A stretch of 64,000 nt of DNA from Plantactinospora soyae (GCF_014874095.1 NZ_JADBEB010000001.1:8804001-8868000); one strand, 5' to 3'; positions 25,969-37,082 are shown, counted from the stretch's first letter. A program made the numbers and translations. The notes: generated by a model not told the origin, from the sequence alone.

Positions 25969-26726
25969 CTATCTGTCCTCACATTGATGACGGAATGTAT
26001 CGACTGGGCCGGAATGTGCGTGGTGCACACTCCGTCACCGTGGGCGATGGTGGCCAGGCGCTGCACGTGGGTGCCGACCAGGCGGGAGATGACCGCCGTC
26101 TCGGCCTCGCACAGCTGGGGAAACTCCGCGGCCACGTGGGCCACCGGGCAGTGGTGCTGGCACAACTGGCCACCGGAGGCGATCGTGGACGCGTTGGCAG
26201 CGTATCCCTCCGCGGTGAGCGCCTCGGCAAGTGCCTCGGCCCTGGCCAGCGGATCGTTCCCGGCGCCCTCCATGGCCGCCCGGCAGCGGGCCTCCAGCGC
26301 GGAGACCTGCTCGGCGGCGAACGCGCCCACCGCGTCCGGGCCGCCCTGCCGGGAGATCCAGCGCAGTGCGGCGGTGGCCATCCCGTCGTAGGTGTGCGTG
26401 CCGCAGCGTCGCCGCCCCGAGTCGGTGAGCCGGAACAACTTGGCGGGCCGTCCCCGACCACGCTGGCCGCGTACGGCCTGGTCACGGGCGATGACCTCGC
26501 CGTCGGCCAGCATCGAGTCGAGGTGTCGGCGGATGGCCGCGGAGCCGAGACCCAGTTCCGTACCGAGCTGGGCGGCGGTCGCCGCACCGTGCTCCAGCAG
26601 CAACTGGGTCACCCGGTCCCGGGTGGTACGCCCGTCAGGCCCGCCGACCGGACCGGCGGCGACGACAGGACCGGCGACCGGCTCGGTCGCCTGCTCCTGC
26701 TCGGAGTACACCGCCAGGTTTTTCAC
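25965..26726 (-). CDS. sufR: SufR-like Fe-S-sensing repressor of the suf operon
   Basis: A 253-residue winged-helix regulator, first gene of the operon. The N-terminal DeoR/ArsR-like HTH is [20 protein letters not shown] followed by the wing [17 protein letters not shown]-terminal cysteines in [20 protein letters not shown] and [10 protein letters not shown] form the [4Fe-4S] site known in SufR. In mycobacteria and streptomycetes the holo-form represses suf and falls off when clusters are scarce. GTG 26726 is chosen because longer versions add unrelated residues; no Shine-Dalgarno is visible. The 107-base gap to ctaA holds CCGGTG-N8-CACCGG (26772-26791), one possible operator. Confidence 0.88.
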   Translation of the reverse strand: MKNLAVYSEQEQATEPVAGPVVAAGPVGGPDGRTTRDRVTQLLLEHGAATAAQLGTELGLGSAAIRRHLDSMLADGEVIARDQAVRGQRGRGRPAKLFRLTDSGRRRCGTHTYDGMATAALRWISRQGGPDAVGAFAAEQVSALEARCRAAMEGAGNDPLARAEALAEALTAEGYAANASTIASGGQLCQHHCPVAHVAAEFPQLCEAETAVISRLVGTHVQRLATIAHGDGVCTTHIPAQSIHSVINVRTDR

Positions 26727-26833
26727 AACGCCAACGTTACGTATTTCATCCAAGGTCCGCAAACCCGGGCTCCGGTGATCCGGACCACCGGGCGGCGGGC
26801 TTGCCGTCCAGCATGATCACATTTGCACGTACG

Positions 26834-27781
26834 ATGGCCGACGTGAGCCGATTCGGCGAATTCTCTGGCAAACCCACCCTATCGCGGTTGGCGCTCGCCT
26901 CCGTGGTGGGGAACGTCCTGATCGTCGGCACCGGCGGCGCGGTCCGACTGACCAAATCCGGTCTCGGCTGCCCGACCTGGCCCCGCTGTACGGACGAGTC
27001 GTACGTGGCGACCAGCGAGATGGGCGTACACGGGGTGATCGAGTTCGGCAACCGGCTGCTCACCTTCGCCCTCGCCGCCGTGGTCATCGCCGGAGTGGTC
27101 GCGGCGTGGCGGCAGCGCCCCCGCCGCCGGCCCCTGCGGCTGCTCGCCGTCGCCGCCGCCTTCGGCATCCCGGCGCAGGCGATGGTCGGCGGCCTGACCG
27201 TGCTCACCAACCTCAACCCGTGGGTGGTCGGGCTGCACTTCCTGGCCTCCATGGCCGTCATCGCGGCGGCCTTCGCGTTCTGGCGGCGCACCCTCGAACC
27301 GGACGACCCGGCCCGGCCGACCGTGCCCACCCCGCTGCGCGGGCTCGCCTGGGTCGTCGCCGGGGTGACCGCGGCGGTCCTGGTGGTCGGCACCTGGGTG
27401 ACCGGAAGCGGACCGCACTCCGGCGACGCGGGCGCGGCCCGCAACGACCTGGACCCGGAGACGATCTCCCAGGTGCACGCCGACATGGTGTTCCTGCTGC
27501 TCGGCCTCGCCATCGCGCTGTGGTTCGCCCTGCGGGCCGTACGCGCCCCCGCCGGGGCACTCCGGGCGGCCGGCCTGCTCCTGCTGGCCATCCTGGGCCA
27601 GGGCCTGATCGGCTTCGTGCAGTACCTCACCGGGCTGCCGGTCCTGCTGGTCGGCGCGCACATGCTCGGCTCCTGCCTGGTCTGGCTGGCCGCGCTGGCG
27701 GTGCTCTGGTCGACCCGGGAACGCCGGCCAGCCGGCATCGCCGAGACACCGCAGCCGCACCTCGCCACCGCATCGGTGTAA
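26834..27781 (+). CDS. ctaA: Heme A synthase CtaA (COX15)
   Basis: A 315-residue membrane protein with eight predicted helices in two homologous halves. The heme-ligand histidines lie in segments such as GVHGVIEFGNRLLTF, VVGLHFLASMAV, ISQVHADMVFLL and LVGAHMLGSCLVW. The conserved cysteine pair of the first extracellular loop is in SGLGCPTWPRCTDE. It oxidises heme O to heme A for cytochrome aa3 oxidase. ATG 26834 has no Shine-Dalgarno sequence and may be leaderless. It is divergent from sufR and converges on the ATP-grasp gene through a strong terminator. Confidence 0.93.
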   Translation: MADVSRFGEFSGKPTLSRLALASVVGNVLIVGTGGAVRLTKSGLGCPTWPRCTDESYVATSEMGVHGVIEFGNRLLTFALAAVVIAGVVAAWRQRPRRRPLRLLAVAAAFGIPAQAMVGGLTVLTNLNPWVVGLHFLASMAVIAAAFAFWRRTLEPDDPARPTVPTPLRGLAWVVAGVTAAVLVVGTWVTGSGPHSGDAGAARNDLDPETISQVHADMVFLLLGLAIALWFALRAVRAPAGALRAAGLLLLAILGQGLIGFVQYLTGLPVLLVGAHMLGSCLVWLAALAVLWSTRERRPAGIAETPQPHLATASV

Positions 27782-27783
27782 GG

Positions 27784-27825
27784 AAGGGCCCCTTCTTATC
27801 GTTTTCGGTAGAAGAAGGGGCCCTT
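27784..27825. terminator. Strong bidirectional hairpin of the AAGGGCCCCTTCTT type
   Basis: AAGGGCCCCTTCTT (27784-27797) and AAGAAGGGGCCCTT (27812-27825) are perfect 14-base arms with a 14-base loop. The hairpin lies between converging ctaA and the ATP-grasp gene. I have the impression that this sequence recurs in Micromonospora intergenic regions; that is memory, not a search. Confidence 0.9.
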
Positions 27826-27834
27826 GCTAACCGG

Positions 27835-28743
27835 TCAGCGCACCCGGGCGGCGATGGCGTCGGCGAAGCGCTCCGCCGCGCCCGGGTCGTGGGCCAGGAA
27901 GAGTGACGGCTCGGTGAGTTCGACCTCGACCAGCACCGGCGCCCCGTCCGGGCCCGGGATCAGGTCCACCCGGGCGTAGAGCGGCCGGCCCGGCCCGCCG
28001 GGCAGTGCCGCGAGCACCCGTTCGGCGACCGCCAACTCGGCCTCCTCCGGGGTACGCGGGCTGATCTGCTCCGCCCGGAACAGCCCCTCGGCGCCGTAGT
28101 CCGGACCGAGGAGCATCGGCCCCTTCCGGATCGCGTGGCTGAACCGCAGGCCGTCGGGGCCGGCGAAGAACAGCAGCGCCGTCTCGCCCGCGCTGTCCAC
28201 CGCGCTCAGGTAGGGCTGCACCATGACCTGCCGCCCGGCCGCGTGGAGCCGCTTGACGTGGGCCAGGGCCAGTTGCCGGTGCTCGACGTTCGCCAGGTCG
28301 TAGCGGCCGGTGTCGAGGCTGCCGGCCCCGATCGCGGGTTTGAGGACGTACTCGCCGGTGGCCGGTGGATCGTTCCAGTCGGCGTTCGGATCCAGCCAGG
28401 TGGTCGGCGCGGTGGGCACTCCGGCGGCGGCCAGCTCGCGCAGGTACCGCTTGTCGGTGTTCCACCGGACCAGGTCGGCCGGGTTCGCCAGCGCGGGCAC
28501 CGTCTCGGCCCAGGCGACGAACTCGGCCCGCCTCGACGGGTAGTCCCAGGGCGACCGGAGCACCGCGAGGCGGTAGCCGGCCCAGTCCACCTCGGCGCTG
28601 TCCCAGACCACCGGCTCCACCGATATGCCGCGATCGGCGAGCGGGGCCGACAACAGTCGGTCGTCCGGATCCAGTTCCGGTAGTTCGGCACAGGTAATGA
28701 GAGCGACCCGGGGCTTACCCCGGGCCGCGCGGTTATCGGACAA
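27835..28743 (-). CDS. ATP-grasp domain protein (RimK-like)
   Basis: A 302-residue soluble protein. The ATP-grasp fold is visible in EYVLKPAIGAGSLDTGRY (nucleotide-binding strand and small loop), QVMVQPYLSAVDSAGETAL and the metal-binding end RVDLIPG...VLVEVELTEPSLFL. The N-terminal ~90 residues form a pre-ATP-grasp domain starting VALITCAELPELDPDD. Such proteins ligate an acid to an amine or thiol using ATP, but relatives in actinobacteria are uncharacterised. It starts at ATG 28743, six bases after the stop of the 112-residue unknown gene, probably in one transcript. Confidence 0.82.
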   Translation of the reverse strand: MSDNRAARGKPRVALITCAELPELDPDDRLLSAPLADRGISVEPVVWDSAEVDWAGYRLAVLRSPWDYPSRRAEFVAWAETVPALANPADLVRWNTDKRYLRELAAAGVPTAPTTWLDPNADWNDPPATGEYVLKPAIGAGSLDTGRYDLANVEHRQLALAHVKRLHAAGRQVMVQPYLSAVDSAGETALLFFAGPDGLRFSHAIRKGPMLLGPDYGAEGLFRAEQISPRTPEEAELAVAERVLAALPGGPGRPLYARVDLIPGPDGAPVLVEVELTEPSLFLAHDPGAAERFADAIAARVR

Positions 28744-28749
28744 AAGATA

Positions 28750-29088
28750 TCAACGAGCCATGGTACGACGAGCCATCGACCGCCATAGATCGTGACCCGG
28801 ACGCATCTGGTCCATCAGTTCCCGCTCCCATTCATTCTCAACGGCGACCCCCGCCTTGGCGCAGGCCAGTCGCGCGACATCGGTGCTCTCCGCGAACTGG
28901 TCAGCCCACACGCCGTCCTCCCCCACGAGGACAATGCGCGCGCCCCGCTTGCCGACGTACTCGATGACCGCCTTCGCGCCGCCGTGGCCGGCGGCAAACG
29001 ACTGGATGCCAGAGACCAGACCATTGGGGGTCTGGCCCGCGACGGCGGTCTGATCGGCCGTCGGCGTCGTATCGGAACCATCTGCCAT
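28750..29088 (-). CDS. Conserved hypothetical protein
   Basis: A 112-residue soluble protein I do not recognise by family name. It has an N-terminal Asp/Thr/Ala-rich stretch, then an alpha/beta-looking segment KAVIEYVGKRGARIVLVGED, and a charged C-terminus VENEWERELMDQMRPGHDLW. There is no signal peptide, membrane helix or metal motif. The coupling to the ATP-grasp gene (6 bases apart) suggests related roles. It starts at ATG 29088, downstream of an unusually AT-rich gap (29089-29287) that must hold its promoter. Confidence 0.7.
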   Translation of the reverse strand: MADGSDTTPTADQTAVAGQTPNGLVSGIQSFAAGHGGAKAVIEYVGKRGARIVLVGEDGVWADQFAESTDVARLACAKAGVAVENEWERELMDQMRPGHDLWRSMARRTMAR

Positions 29089-29287
29089 AACGCGAAGCCT
29101 AAGCAGACTTCGACCGGCATGCGGGGCGCCTACCGATATTTTGTGATGCCAATTACTGTCGGTTTACCGTTCCGACCGCGCATCTTCGTCCGATTTTTCG
29201 GGCTATAAGTGACCAAATTAAAGCCACAATTCACGTTTAAAGCCGACAAACAGGACGAACGGTGACGTAACCACCCGAAACCGGAGG
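29089..29287. other. AT-rich intergenic segment between ctaB and the 112-residue unknown
   Basis: About 200 bases of much lower GC than the rest of the window, especially 29130-29260 (TTTTGTGATGCCAATTACTG, ATTTTTCGGGCTATAAGTGA, CAAATTAAAGCCACAATTCA). No ORF or repeat is supportable. It must hold the promoter of the leftward gene at 29088 and possibly the end of the ctaB transcript. Confidence 0.6.
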
Positions 29288-30241
29288 TCAGAGCAGCGCG
29301 TCCACCGCGACGGCGGCGAAGAGGATCGTGAGATACGTGATGGACCAGTGGAACAGCCGCATCGGCTTCAACGACTCGCCGCGCCGGGACCGCTGGCTCA
29401 GCCGGTGGGACTCCGCGATGAACATCCCGCCGGCCGCCAGGGCCGTGATGCCGTAGACCGGGCCCATGCCCAGCGGCCACAGCAGCACCGAGGTCAGCAC
29501 CGTCAGCCAGGTGTAAAAGACGATCTCCAGGTTGACCCGGCGGATCGAGGCCACCACCGGCAGCATCGGAATGCCGGCCCGGCGGTAGTCGTCCTTGAAC
29601 TTGATCGCCAACGCGTAGAAGTGCGGCAACTGCCAGAAGAACACCACCGCGAAGAGCCCCCAGGCGCGCGGCGCCAGCGACCCGGTCACCGCGGCCCAGC
29701 CGATCAGCACCGGTGCCGAGCCGCAGATGCCGCCCCAGAAGGTGTTCTGCGACGTGTTCCGCTTGAGCCACATCGTGTAGACGACGTCGTAGTAGACGAT
29801 CGCGGCCAGGGTCAGCGCGGTGGCCAGCCAGTTGGTGAAGACCGCCATCAGGGTCACCGAGATCACCGCCAGCACCAGCCCGAAGACCAGCGCGTTGCGC
29901 GGCGCGACGGTGTGCGTCGGCAACGGGCGACGCTTGGTCCGCTGCATCAACTGGTCGATGTCCCGGTCGATGTAGCAGTTGAGCGCGTTGGCGGCACCGG
30001 CGGCCAGCGAGCCGCCCAGCAGCACCACGGCGACCAGCCAGAGCGACGGCAGGCCGTCGGCGGCCAGCATCATCGTCGGCACGGTGGTGATGAGCAGCAG
30101 CTCGACGATCCGCGGCTTGGTCAGCGCGACGTACGCCCTGATCCGGGCCGCGGCGTCAGCGCGCCGGGACACCTCGCGGTCGGCCGTCGTCCCCGCACTC
30201 GGGGCACCGCCGGTCGCGGGGCGCTCGGTGATCGTGCTCAC
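29288..30241 (-). CDS. ctaB: Heme O synthase CtaB (protoheme IX farnesyltransferase)
   Basis: A 317-residue UbiA-family prenyltransferase with about nine membrane helices. The prenyl-diphosphate/Mg motif is [20 protein letters not shown], and the second Asp-rich region is [20 protein letters not shown]. It adds a farnesyl group to heme B to make heme O, the substrate of CtaA. The first ~30 residues are a flexible cytosolic extension. It is divergent from the transketolase gene, as in many actinobacteria, with 259 bases between starts. Confidence 0.94.
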   Translation of the reverse strand: MSTITERPATGGAPSAGTTADREVSRRADAAARIRAYVALTKPRIVELLLITTVPTMMLAADGLPSLWLVAVVLLGGSLAAGAANALNCYIDRDIDQLMQRTKRRPLPTHTVAPRNALVFGLVLAVISVTLMAVFTNWLATALTLAAIVYYDVVYTMWLKRNTSQNTFWGGICGSAPVLIGWAAVTGSLAPRAWGLFAVVFFWQLPHFYALAIKFKDDYRRAGIPMLPVVASIRRVNLEIVFYTWLTVLTSVLLWPLGMGPVYGITALAAGGMFIAESHRLSQRSRRGESLKPMRLFHWSITYLTILFAAVAVDALL

Positions 30242-30500
30242 GGATTGCCACCTTCCGGCGTCGACACAGGGGAGAACGGTGCGTAACAGCGTGGGCGGCG
30301 GGCGACCAGCCGGACCAGCATGCCGACCGACAGCCTACGCGTCGCCGTTTGCGCTGCCCGGGCGACCCTTCAACGGTGCGAACGATCACACTCCCGACGA
30401 AGCGGCGCACTGGTGGCGACATCCGGGGGTTGGGTTTCGGAAGCGGTCGCTAGGGTCATCAGTGAGGGTTCCGCCCATCTGTTGAGGAGCGCACACGATC

Positions 30501-32639
30501 GTGGCTGACAATCGACCCGCCCAAGACTCGCTGAGCTGGTCCGATCTCGACCAGCGTGCCGTCGACACCGCCCGCGTGCTGGCCATAGACGCCGTCGAGA
30601 AATCCGGCAACGGCCATCCGGGTACGGCGATGAGTCTCGCGCCCGCCGCCTACCTGCTGTTCAACCGGGTGATGCGGCACGACCCGACCGACCCCGACTG
30701 GACCGGCCGGGACCGGTTCGTCCTCTCCGCAGGGCACAGCAGCCTCACGCTCTACGTCCAGCTCTACCTCAGCGGTTACGGGCTGGGCCTGAGCGACCTC
30801 AAGTCGTTGCGCCAGTGGGGATCCCTGACCCCGGGCCACCCCGAGCACGGTCACACCCGGGGAGTCGAGACCACCACCGGCCCGCTCGGCCAGGGGCTCG
30901 GCAACGCCGTCGGAATGGCGATGGCGGCCCGCCGGGAACGCGGCCTGCTGGACCCGGACGCCCCGGCCGGCACCTCGCCGTTCGACCACCACATCTGGTG
31001 CATCGCCTCGGACGGCGACATCGAGGAGGGGATCAGCCACGAGGCCAGCGCGCTCGCCGGACACCAGAAGCTCGGCAACCTCGTCCTGATCTACGACGAC
31101 AACGAGATCTCGATCGAGGACGACACCCGGATCGCCAAGAGCGAGGACGTCTCCGCCCGGTACGCCGCGTACGGCTGGCACGTGCAGACCGTGGACTGGC
31201 GTACCGGCGACGCGGACCAGGGCGACTACCACGAGAACCTCGAGGAGCTGTACGCCGCGCTGCTCGCCGCGAAGGCGGAGACCGACCGGCCCTCGTTCAT
31301 CGCGCTGCGCACCATCATCGGCTGGCCGGCCCCGACCAAGCAGAACACCGGCAAGATCCACGGCTCGGCGCTCGGTGCCGACGAGGTGGCCGCGACCAAG
31401 AAGCTGCTCGGCTTCGACCCGGGGCAGCACTTCGAGGTCGACGACGAGGTGCTGGCGCACGCCCGGCAGGTGCTCGAACGCGGCCGGACCGCACACACCG
31501 AGTGGGAGACCGGGTACCAGTCGTGGGCCGGGGCGAACCCGGAGGGTAAGGCGCTGCACGACCGGCTGGCCAGCCGTACGCTGCCGACCGGCTGGACCGA
31601 CGCGCTGCCCGAGTTCCCGGCCGACGCCAAGGGCATCGCCACCCGGGCCGCCTCCGGCAAGGTGCTCCAGGCCCTCGCCCCGGTGCTGCCGGAACTCTGG
31701 GGCGGCTCCGCCGACCTGGCCGAGAGCAACAACACCACGATGGAGGGCGAGCCCTCCTTCATCCCCAGCGAGTACGCGACCAAGGCGTTCCCGGGCAACG
31801 AGTACGGCCGGGTCCTGCACTTCGGCATCCGCGAGCACGCCATGGGTGCGATCCTGAACGGTATCGCCCTGCACGGCGGCACCCGGCCGTACGGCGGCAC
31901 CTTCCTGGTGTTCAGCGACTACATGCGCCCGGCGGTACGGCTCGCCGCGCTGATGAAGCTGCCGGTGACGTACGTCTGGACGCACGACTCGATCGGCCTC
32001 GGCGAGGACGGGCCGACCCACCAGCCGGTCGAGCACCTGACCGCGCTGCGGGCCATTCCCGGGCTCGACGTGATCCGGCCGGCCGACGCCAACGAGACCG
32101 CCTGGGCCTGGCGGCGGGCGCTGGAGCAGACCGACCGGCCGGCCGCGCTGGCGCTGAGCCGGCAGCCGCTGCCGACGCTTGACCGCAGCGAACTGGCCGG
32201 GGCCGACCAGACGGCCAAGGGCGGTTACGTGCTGGCCGAGGCGTCGAACGCGCAGCCGGAGGTGATCCTCATGGGCACCGGTTCCGAGGTGCAGCTCTGC
32301 CTCACCGCCCGGGACCGGCTGGAGGCCGATGGCACCCCGACCCGGGTCGTCTCGATGCCCTGCCAGGAGTGGTTCCGGGAGCAGGACTCGGCCTACCAGG
32401 AATCCGTGCTCCCCCGCGACGTCAAGGCCCGGGTCAGCGTCGAGGCCGGCATCGCGATGTCCTGGCGCGACCTGATCGGCGACGCCGGCGAGGCCGTGAG
32501 CCTGGAGCACTACGGCGCGAGCGCGCCGCACACCGTGCTCTTCGAGCAGTTCGGATTCACCCCCGACCGGATCGTGGCGGCCGCGCACGCGTCGCTGACC
32601 CGGATCGGTTCCATCACTGGTACGACCACCGGAAACTAA
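30501..32639 (+). CDS. tkt: Transketolase
   Basis: A 712-residue thiamine-diphosphate enzyme of the pentose phosphate pathway. The early [10 protein letters not shown], the ThDP/Mg motif beginning [19 protein letters not shown] and ending [11 protein letters not shown], the pyrimidine-domain segment [20 protein letters not shown] and the C-terminal [19 protein letters not shown] are all in place. It shuttles two-carbon units between sugar phosphates. GTG 30501 has GAGGAG about 10 bases upstream. It is the first gene of tkt-tal-pgi-zwf-opcA-pgl. Confidence 0.97.
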   Translation: MADNRPAQDSLSWSDLDQRAVDTARVLAIDAVEKSGNGHPGTAMSLAPAAYLLFNRVMRHDPTDPDWTGRDRFVLSAGHSSLTLYVQLYLSGYGLGLSDLKSLRQWGSLTPGHPEHGHTRGVETTTGPLGQGLGNAVGMAMAARRERGLLDPDAPAGTSPFDHHIWCIASDGDIEEGISHEASALAGHQKLGNLVLIYDDNEISIEDDTRIAKSEDVSARYAAYGWHVQTVDWRTGDADQGDYHENLEELYAALLAAKAETDRPSFIALRTIIGWPAPTKQNTGKIHGSALGADEVAATKKLLGFDPGQHFEVDDEVLAHARQVLERGRTAHTEWETGYQSWAGANPEGKALHDRLASRTLPTGWTDALPEFPADAKGIATRAASGKVLQALAPVLPELWGGSADLAESNNTTMEGEPSFIPSEYATKAFPGNEYGRVLHFGIREHAMGAILNGIALHGGTRPYGGTFLVFSDYMRPAVRLAALMKLPVTYVWTHDSIGLGEDGPTHQPVEHLTALRAIPGLDVIRPADANETAWAWRRALEQTDRPAALALSRQPLPTLDRSELAGADQTAKGGYVLAEASNAQPEVILMGTGSEVQLCLTARDRLEADGTPTRVVSMPCQEWFREQDSAYQESVLPRDVKARVSVEAGIAMSWRDLIGDAGEAVSLEHYGASAPHTVLFEQFGFTPDRIVAAAHASLTRIGSITGTTTGN

Positions 32640-32656
32640 AGGGAGCGTTGGCGAAC

Positions 32657-33844
32657 ATGACGGACCGGTTGGGTGAGCTCACCGCCGCGGGCGTGGCGGT
32701 CTGGCTCGACGATCTTTCAAGGGTACGGCTCAGTTCGGGCAACCTGGACCAGTTGCGTCGGGAGAAGCACCTGGTCGGGGTGACCACCAACCCGACGATC
32801 TTCGCGAAGGCGCTCAGCGACGCCGACGAGTACAGCTGGCAGCTGCGTGACCTCGCCATGCGTGGGGTGACCGTCGAGGAGACGGTCCGGATGCTCACCA
32901 CGTACGACGTGCGCTGGGCCTGCGACGTGATGCGCCCGGCGTACGACAGCAGTGCCGGCGTCGACGGTCGGGTCTCCATCGAGGTGGACCCGCGGCTGGC
33001 GTACGAGACTGAGAAGACCGTGGCCGAGGCGAAGGCGCTGTGGTGGCTGGTCGACCGGCCGAACCTGTTCATCAAGATCCCGGCGACCGAGGCCGGGCTG
33101 CCGGCGATCACCGCCACCCTCGCCGAGGGGATCAGCGTGAACGTGACGCTGATCTTCGGACTGGACCGCTACTCGCAGGTGATGGAGGCCTTCCTGGCCG
33201 GCCTGGAGCAGGCGAAGGCGAACGGGCACGACCTGACGAAGATCGCCTCGGTGGCGTCCTTCTTCGTCTCCCGGGTCGACTCCGAGGTCGACAAGCGGCT
33301 GGACAAGCTCGGCGCCGCCGGCCGGCCGGACCTCGCCGCGCTGAAGGGCAAGGCGGCGGTCGCCAACGCCCAGCTGGCGTACGAGCGCTACTCGGAGGTG
33401 TTCTCCTCCGACCGGTGGCAGGCGCTGGCCGACGCGGGCGCCCACCCGCAGCGCCCGCTCTGGGCGTCGACCTCCACCAAGAACCCCGAGTACCGGGACG
33501 TGATCTACGTCGAGGAACTGATCGCGCCGGGGACCGTGAACACCATGCCGGAGCCGGTGATCGACGCGTACGCCGACCACGGCGAGGTGCGCCCGGACGC
33601 CGTCACCGGCGCGTACACGCAGGCCCGTGAGGTCTTCACCGGACTGGCCGCGGCCGGCGTCGACTTCGACGACGTGATCGCCACCCTGGAACGCGAGGGT
33701 GTGGAGAAGTTCGAGGCCAGCTGGCTGGAGCTGCTGGACGGCGTACGGAAGTCGCTCGAAGCGGCGGCCGAGGGCGCCGGGAAGCCCGGCCGGGCCGCCC
33801 AGGACAACGCGGCAGCGGCGCAGCGCGCGGGAGGTAATGCATGA
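32657..33844 (+). CDS. tal: Transaldolase
   Basis: A 395-residue transaldolase of the long actinobacterial type. [15 protein letters not shown], and the Schiff-base lysine in [16 protein letters not shown], define the active site. It transfers dihydroxyacetone units in the non-oxidative pentose phosphate pathway. ATG 32657 has GGGAG 11 bases upstream; a TTG three codons earlier would sit too close to that site. The C-terminal ~25 residues are Ala/Gly-rich. The stop overlaps the pgi start (ATGA). Confidence 0.95.
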   Translation: MTDRLGELTAAGVAVWLDDLSRVRLSSGNLDQLRREKHLVGVTTNPTIFAKALSDADEYSWQLRDLAMRGVTVEETVRMLTTYDVRWACDVMRPAYDSSAGVDGRVSIEVDPRLAYETEKTVAEAKALWWLVDRPNLFIKIPATEAGLPAITATLAEGISVNVTLIFGLDRYSQVMEAFLAGLEQAKANGHDLTKIASVASFFVSRVDSEVDKRLDKLGAAGRPDLAALKGKAAVANAQLAYERYSEVFSSDRWQALADAGAHPQRPLWASTSTKNPEYRDVIYVEELIAPGTVNTMPEPVIDAYADHGEVRPDAVTGAYTQAREVFTGLAAAGVDFDDVIATLEREGVEKFEASWLELLDGVRKSLEAAAEGAGKPGRAAQDNAAAAQRAGGNA

Positions 33845-35514
33845 GCGAGGACCTGTTGGACGGCGGATGTGAGGGGGCGGCCGGACTCGCGGTGTACGGC
33901 GCGGACGCGGTCGACGCGGAGGCTCCGGCGTCGGCTCGGGCCGCGCTGCTCGCCGAGGACGTGCCGGCCCGGCTGACGCAGAAGGACCCGACGCTGTGGG
34001 GGACGGAGGCGCAGGCCGAGGCGGCGGTCCGGCTCGGCTGGGTGGACACCTTCCGGCGCAGTCGGGAGTTGCTGCCGCAGCTCGCCGAGCTGAAGGCGGA
34101 ACTCGCCGACCTGGACCACGTGGTGCTGGCCGGGATGGGCGGCTCCTCGCTGGCCCCCGAGGTGATCACCCGTACCCTCGGCAGGTCGCTGACCGTGCTG
34201 GACACCACCGATCCCGGGCAGGTCCGGTCGGCGATCGCCGACCGGCTGGACCGGACCGTCGTGGTGGTGGCCAGCAAGTCCGGTTCGACGGTGGAGACCG
34301 ACAGCCACCGGCGGGCGTACTGGCAGGCGTTCCTCGACTCCGGGCTGACCGAGGCCGAGGCCGGCCGGCGCTTCGTCGTGGTCACCGATCCGGGCTCGCC
34401 GCTGGCCGACACCGCCGCCGAGATGGGTGCCTTCGTGGTGCTCGCCGACCCGGAGGTGGGCGGGCGGTACTCCGCGCTGACCGCCTTCGGGCTGGTCCCG
34501 TCGGCCCTGGCCGGGGTCGAGGTCGCGGAACTGCTCGACCAGGCCGAGGAGCTGTTCGACGCGCTCGGCGGCGACCGGGACAACCCGGGGCTGGCGCTCG
34601 GCGCCGCGCTCGGCGCGGCGGCCACCAACGGGCGGGACAAGGTCGCGTTGATCCCGGACGGCACCGGCATCGACGGCCTCGGTGACTGGGCCGAACAGTT
34701 GATCGCCGAGTCCACCGGCAAGAACGGCGTCGGGATCCTGCCGGTGGTGATCGAGGACCCGAGCAGTCCCGGGGCGACCGGACCGGACGTACTGACCCTG
34801 ACCTACGGCGGCGGGCTGCCGGCCGGAGCGGTGCCGGGCGGCGGGATCCGGCCGCAGGTGGCCGTGAACGGCCCGCTGGGCGCGCACTTCCTGGCCTGGG
34901 AGTACGCCACCGCGGTCGCCGGTGTGGTGCTCGGGATCGACCCGTTCAACCAGCCGAACGTCACCGAGTCCAAGGAGAACACCAACCGGCTGCTCGGCAC
35001 CGGCCTGCCGGTCGAGGCGCCGACGTTCGTGGACGACGGGGTCGAGGGGTACTGGTTCCCGGGCGGGAGCCAGCAGGAGGCGCCGCTCCCCGGCGACCTG
35101 GCCGGCGCGCTGCGGCTGCTGCTGGACGGGCTGGCCGACGGCGGCTACCTGGCCGTGATGGCGTACCTGGACCGGTTCGCCGACGCCAAGGCCGGGCAGG
35201 TACGCCCCGGACTCGCCGCCGCCTCCGGTCGACCGGTCACCTTCGGCTGGGGCCCACGCTTCCTGCACTCGACCGGTCAGTACCACAAGGGCGGTCCGCA
35301 GCTCGGCTCGTTCCTGCAGATCACCGGGGACGTGGCCGAGGACCTCGCGGTGCCCGGCAAGCCGTACTCCTTCGCGCAGTTGCAGGCGGCGCAGGCCGCG
35401 GGCGACCGGCAGGCGCTCGCCGAGCGGGGCCGTGCCGTCCTACGGCTACACCTTCCCGACCGGGCCGCCGGGGTACCGCACGTGCTGGACGCGGTACGGG
35501 GTCTGCGGAGTTGA
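33841..35514 (+). CDS. pgi: Glucose-6-phosphate isomerase
   Basis: A 557-residue isomerase with two SIS domains, interconverting glucose 6-phosphate and fructose 6-phosphate. The phosphate-binding SIS motif is [19 protein letters not shown], followed by [19 protein letters not shown]. The C-terminal [10 protein letters not shown] and the catalytic region near [12 protein letters not shown] are as in the family type found next to tal in actinobacteria. The ATG overlaps tal by four bases and the end overlaps the longest zwf frame. Confidence 0.92.
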   Translation: MSEDLLDGGCEGAAGLAVYGADAVDAEAPASARAALLAEDVPARLTQKDPTLWGTEAQAEAAVRLGWVDTFRRSRELLPQLAELKAELADLDHVVLAGMGGSSLAPEVITRTLGRSLTVLDTTDPGQVRSAIADRLDRTVVVVASKSGSTVETDSHRRAYWQAFLDSGLTEAEAGRRFVVVTDPGSPLADTAAEMGAFVVLADPEVGGRYSALTAFGLVPSALAGVEVAELLDQAEELFDALGGDRDNPGLALGAALGAAATNGRDKVALIPDGTGIDGLGDWAEQLIAESTGKNGVGILPVVIEDPSSPGATGPDVLTLTYGGGLPAGAVPGGGIRPQVAVNGPLGAHFLAWEYATAVAGVVLGIDPFNQPNVTESKENTNRLLGTGLPVEAPTFVDDGVEGYWFPGGSQQEAPLPGDLAGALRLLLDGLADGGYLAVMAYLDRFADAKAGQVRPGLAAASGRPVTFGWGPRFLHSTGQYHKGGPQLGSFLQITGDVAEDLAVPGKPYSFAQLQAAQAAGDRQALAERGRAVLRLHLPDRAAGVPHVLDAVRGLRS

Positions 35515-35567
35515 CGACGAGCCGGCATGCTGACAGTGGAGGTCGGATGAGCCAAGGAGAGGAAGCC

Positions 35568-37082
35568 GTGAATCCGCTGCGCGACCCGCAGGACCGGCGG
35601 CTGCCACGGATCCCGGAGCCGTGTGCGCTGGTGATCTTCGGCGTGACCGGCGACCTGGCCCGTAAGAAGCTGCTGCCGGCGGTGTACGACCTGGCCAACC
35701 GGGGATTGCTGCCGCCCGGCTTCGTGGTGCTCGGGTTCGCCCGGCGGGACTGGGGCGACGGCGACTTCGAAACGGTGGCCCGGGAGGCGGCCCAGGCGCA
35801 CGCCCGGACCCCCTGGCGTGAAGAGGTCTGGGCCCGGCTGGCCGGCAACATCAAGTTCGTCGGCGGCTCGTTCGACGACGACGCGGCGTTCGACCACCTG
35901 GTCGCCGCGCTGGACGAGTTGCGCGACACCCACGGCATCGCCGGCAACGCCGCGTTCTACTTCTCCATCCCACCGGCGGCGTTCCCGACCGTGCTCAAGC
36001 AGCTCGCCCGGACCGGCATGTCCGACAACGACAAGTCCGGCGGCTGGCGCCGGGTGGTGGTGGAGAAGCCGTTCGGGCACGACCTGCCCTCGGCGAAGGC
36101 GCTCAACGATCTGGTCGACGACGTCTTCACCCGGGAGGACGTCTTCCGGATCGACCACTACCTGGGTAAGGAGACGGTCCAGAACATCCTCGCCCTGCGG
36201 TTCGCCAACAACCTCTTCGAGCCGCTGTGGAATTCCAAGTACGTCGACTCGGTGCAGATCACCATGGCCGAGGACGTCGGCATCGGCTCGCGGGCCGGCT
36301 TCTACGACGCCACCGGGACCGCCCGGGACGTGCTCCAGAACCACCTGCTGCAACTGCTCGCCCTGGTCGCGATGGAGGAACCGACCAGCTTCGACGCCAG
36401 CGAGATCCGGGCCGAGAAGCTGAAGGTGCTCCGCGCGATCACCCTGCCGAAGGACGTCAGCACCGGCACGGTCCGGGGGCAGTACCTGCCCGGCTGGGTG
36501 GCCGGAAAGCGGGCGGTCGGCTACCTCGAGGAGGAGGGCGTACCGACCGACTCGACCACCGAGACCTACGTCGCCGTCCGGCTCGGCATCCAGAACCGGC
36601 GCTGGGCCGAGGTGCCGTTCTACATCCGGGCCGGCAAGCGGCTGCCGCGCCGGGTGACCGAGGTCGCGATCATGTTCAAGAAGGCGCCGCACCTGCCGTT
36701 CAACCCCGCCGACATGGAGATGCTCGGCAACAACCAGCTCGTGATCCGGGTCCAGCCGGACGAGGGCGTGGTGCTGAAGTTCGGTTCCAAGGTCCCCGGT
36801 ACGACCATGGAGGTCCGGGACATCGCGATGGACTTCCAGTACGGCGAGGCGTTCACCGAGTCCAGCCCCGAGGCGTACGAGCGGCTGGTGCTGGACGTGC
36901 TGATCGGGGATCGGACGCTCTTCCCCGACGCGGCCGAGGTCGAACAGAGCTGGCAGGTGATCGACCCGCTGGAGGAGGCCTGGGACGGTGTCAAGCCGGA
37001 GCCGTACCGGGCCGGCGAGTGGGGTCCGCGGGCGGCGGACGAGCTGCTGGCCCGCGAGAGCCGGGCGTGGCGCCGGGCGTGA
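35568..37082 (+). CDS. zwf: Glucose-6-phosphate 1-dehydrogenase
   Basis: A 504-residue enzyme catalysing the first oxidative step of the pentose phosphate pathway. [19 protein letters not shown] is the NADP-binding start, and [19 protein letters not shown] holds the catalytic His-Tyr. GTG 35568 has AGGAG eight bases upstream and starts directly at [14 protein letters not shown], as in homologues. ATG 35547 (511 residues, GGAGG four bases upstream) is a real alternative. The opcA gene 45 bases downstream encodes its assembly factor. Confidence 0.95.
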   Translation: MNPLRDPQDRRLPRIPEPCALVIFGVTGDLARKKLLPAVYDLANRGLLPPGFVVLGFARRDWGDGDFETVAREAAQAHARTPWREEVWARLAGNIKFVGGSFDDDAAFDHLVAALDELRDTHGIAGNAAFYFSIPPAAFPTVLKQLARTGMSDNDKSGGWRRVVVEKPFGHDLPSAKALNDLVDDVFTREDVFRIDHYLGKETVQNILALRFANNLFEPLWNSKYVDSVQITMAEDVGIGSRAGFYDATGTARDVLQNHLLQLLALVAMEEPTSFDASEIRAEKLKVLRAITLPKDVSTGTVRGQYLPGWVAGKRAVGYLEEEGVPTDSTTETYVAVRLGIQNRRWAEVPFYIRAGKRLPRRVTEVAIMFKKAPHLPFNPADMEMLGNNQLVIRVQPDEGVVLKFGSKVPGTTMEVRDIAMDFQYGEAFTESSPEAYERLVLDVLIGDRTLFPDAAEVEQSWQVIDPLEEAWDGVKPEPYRAGEWGPRAADELLARESRAWRRA

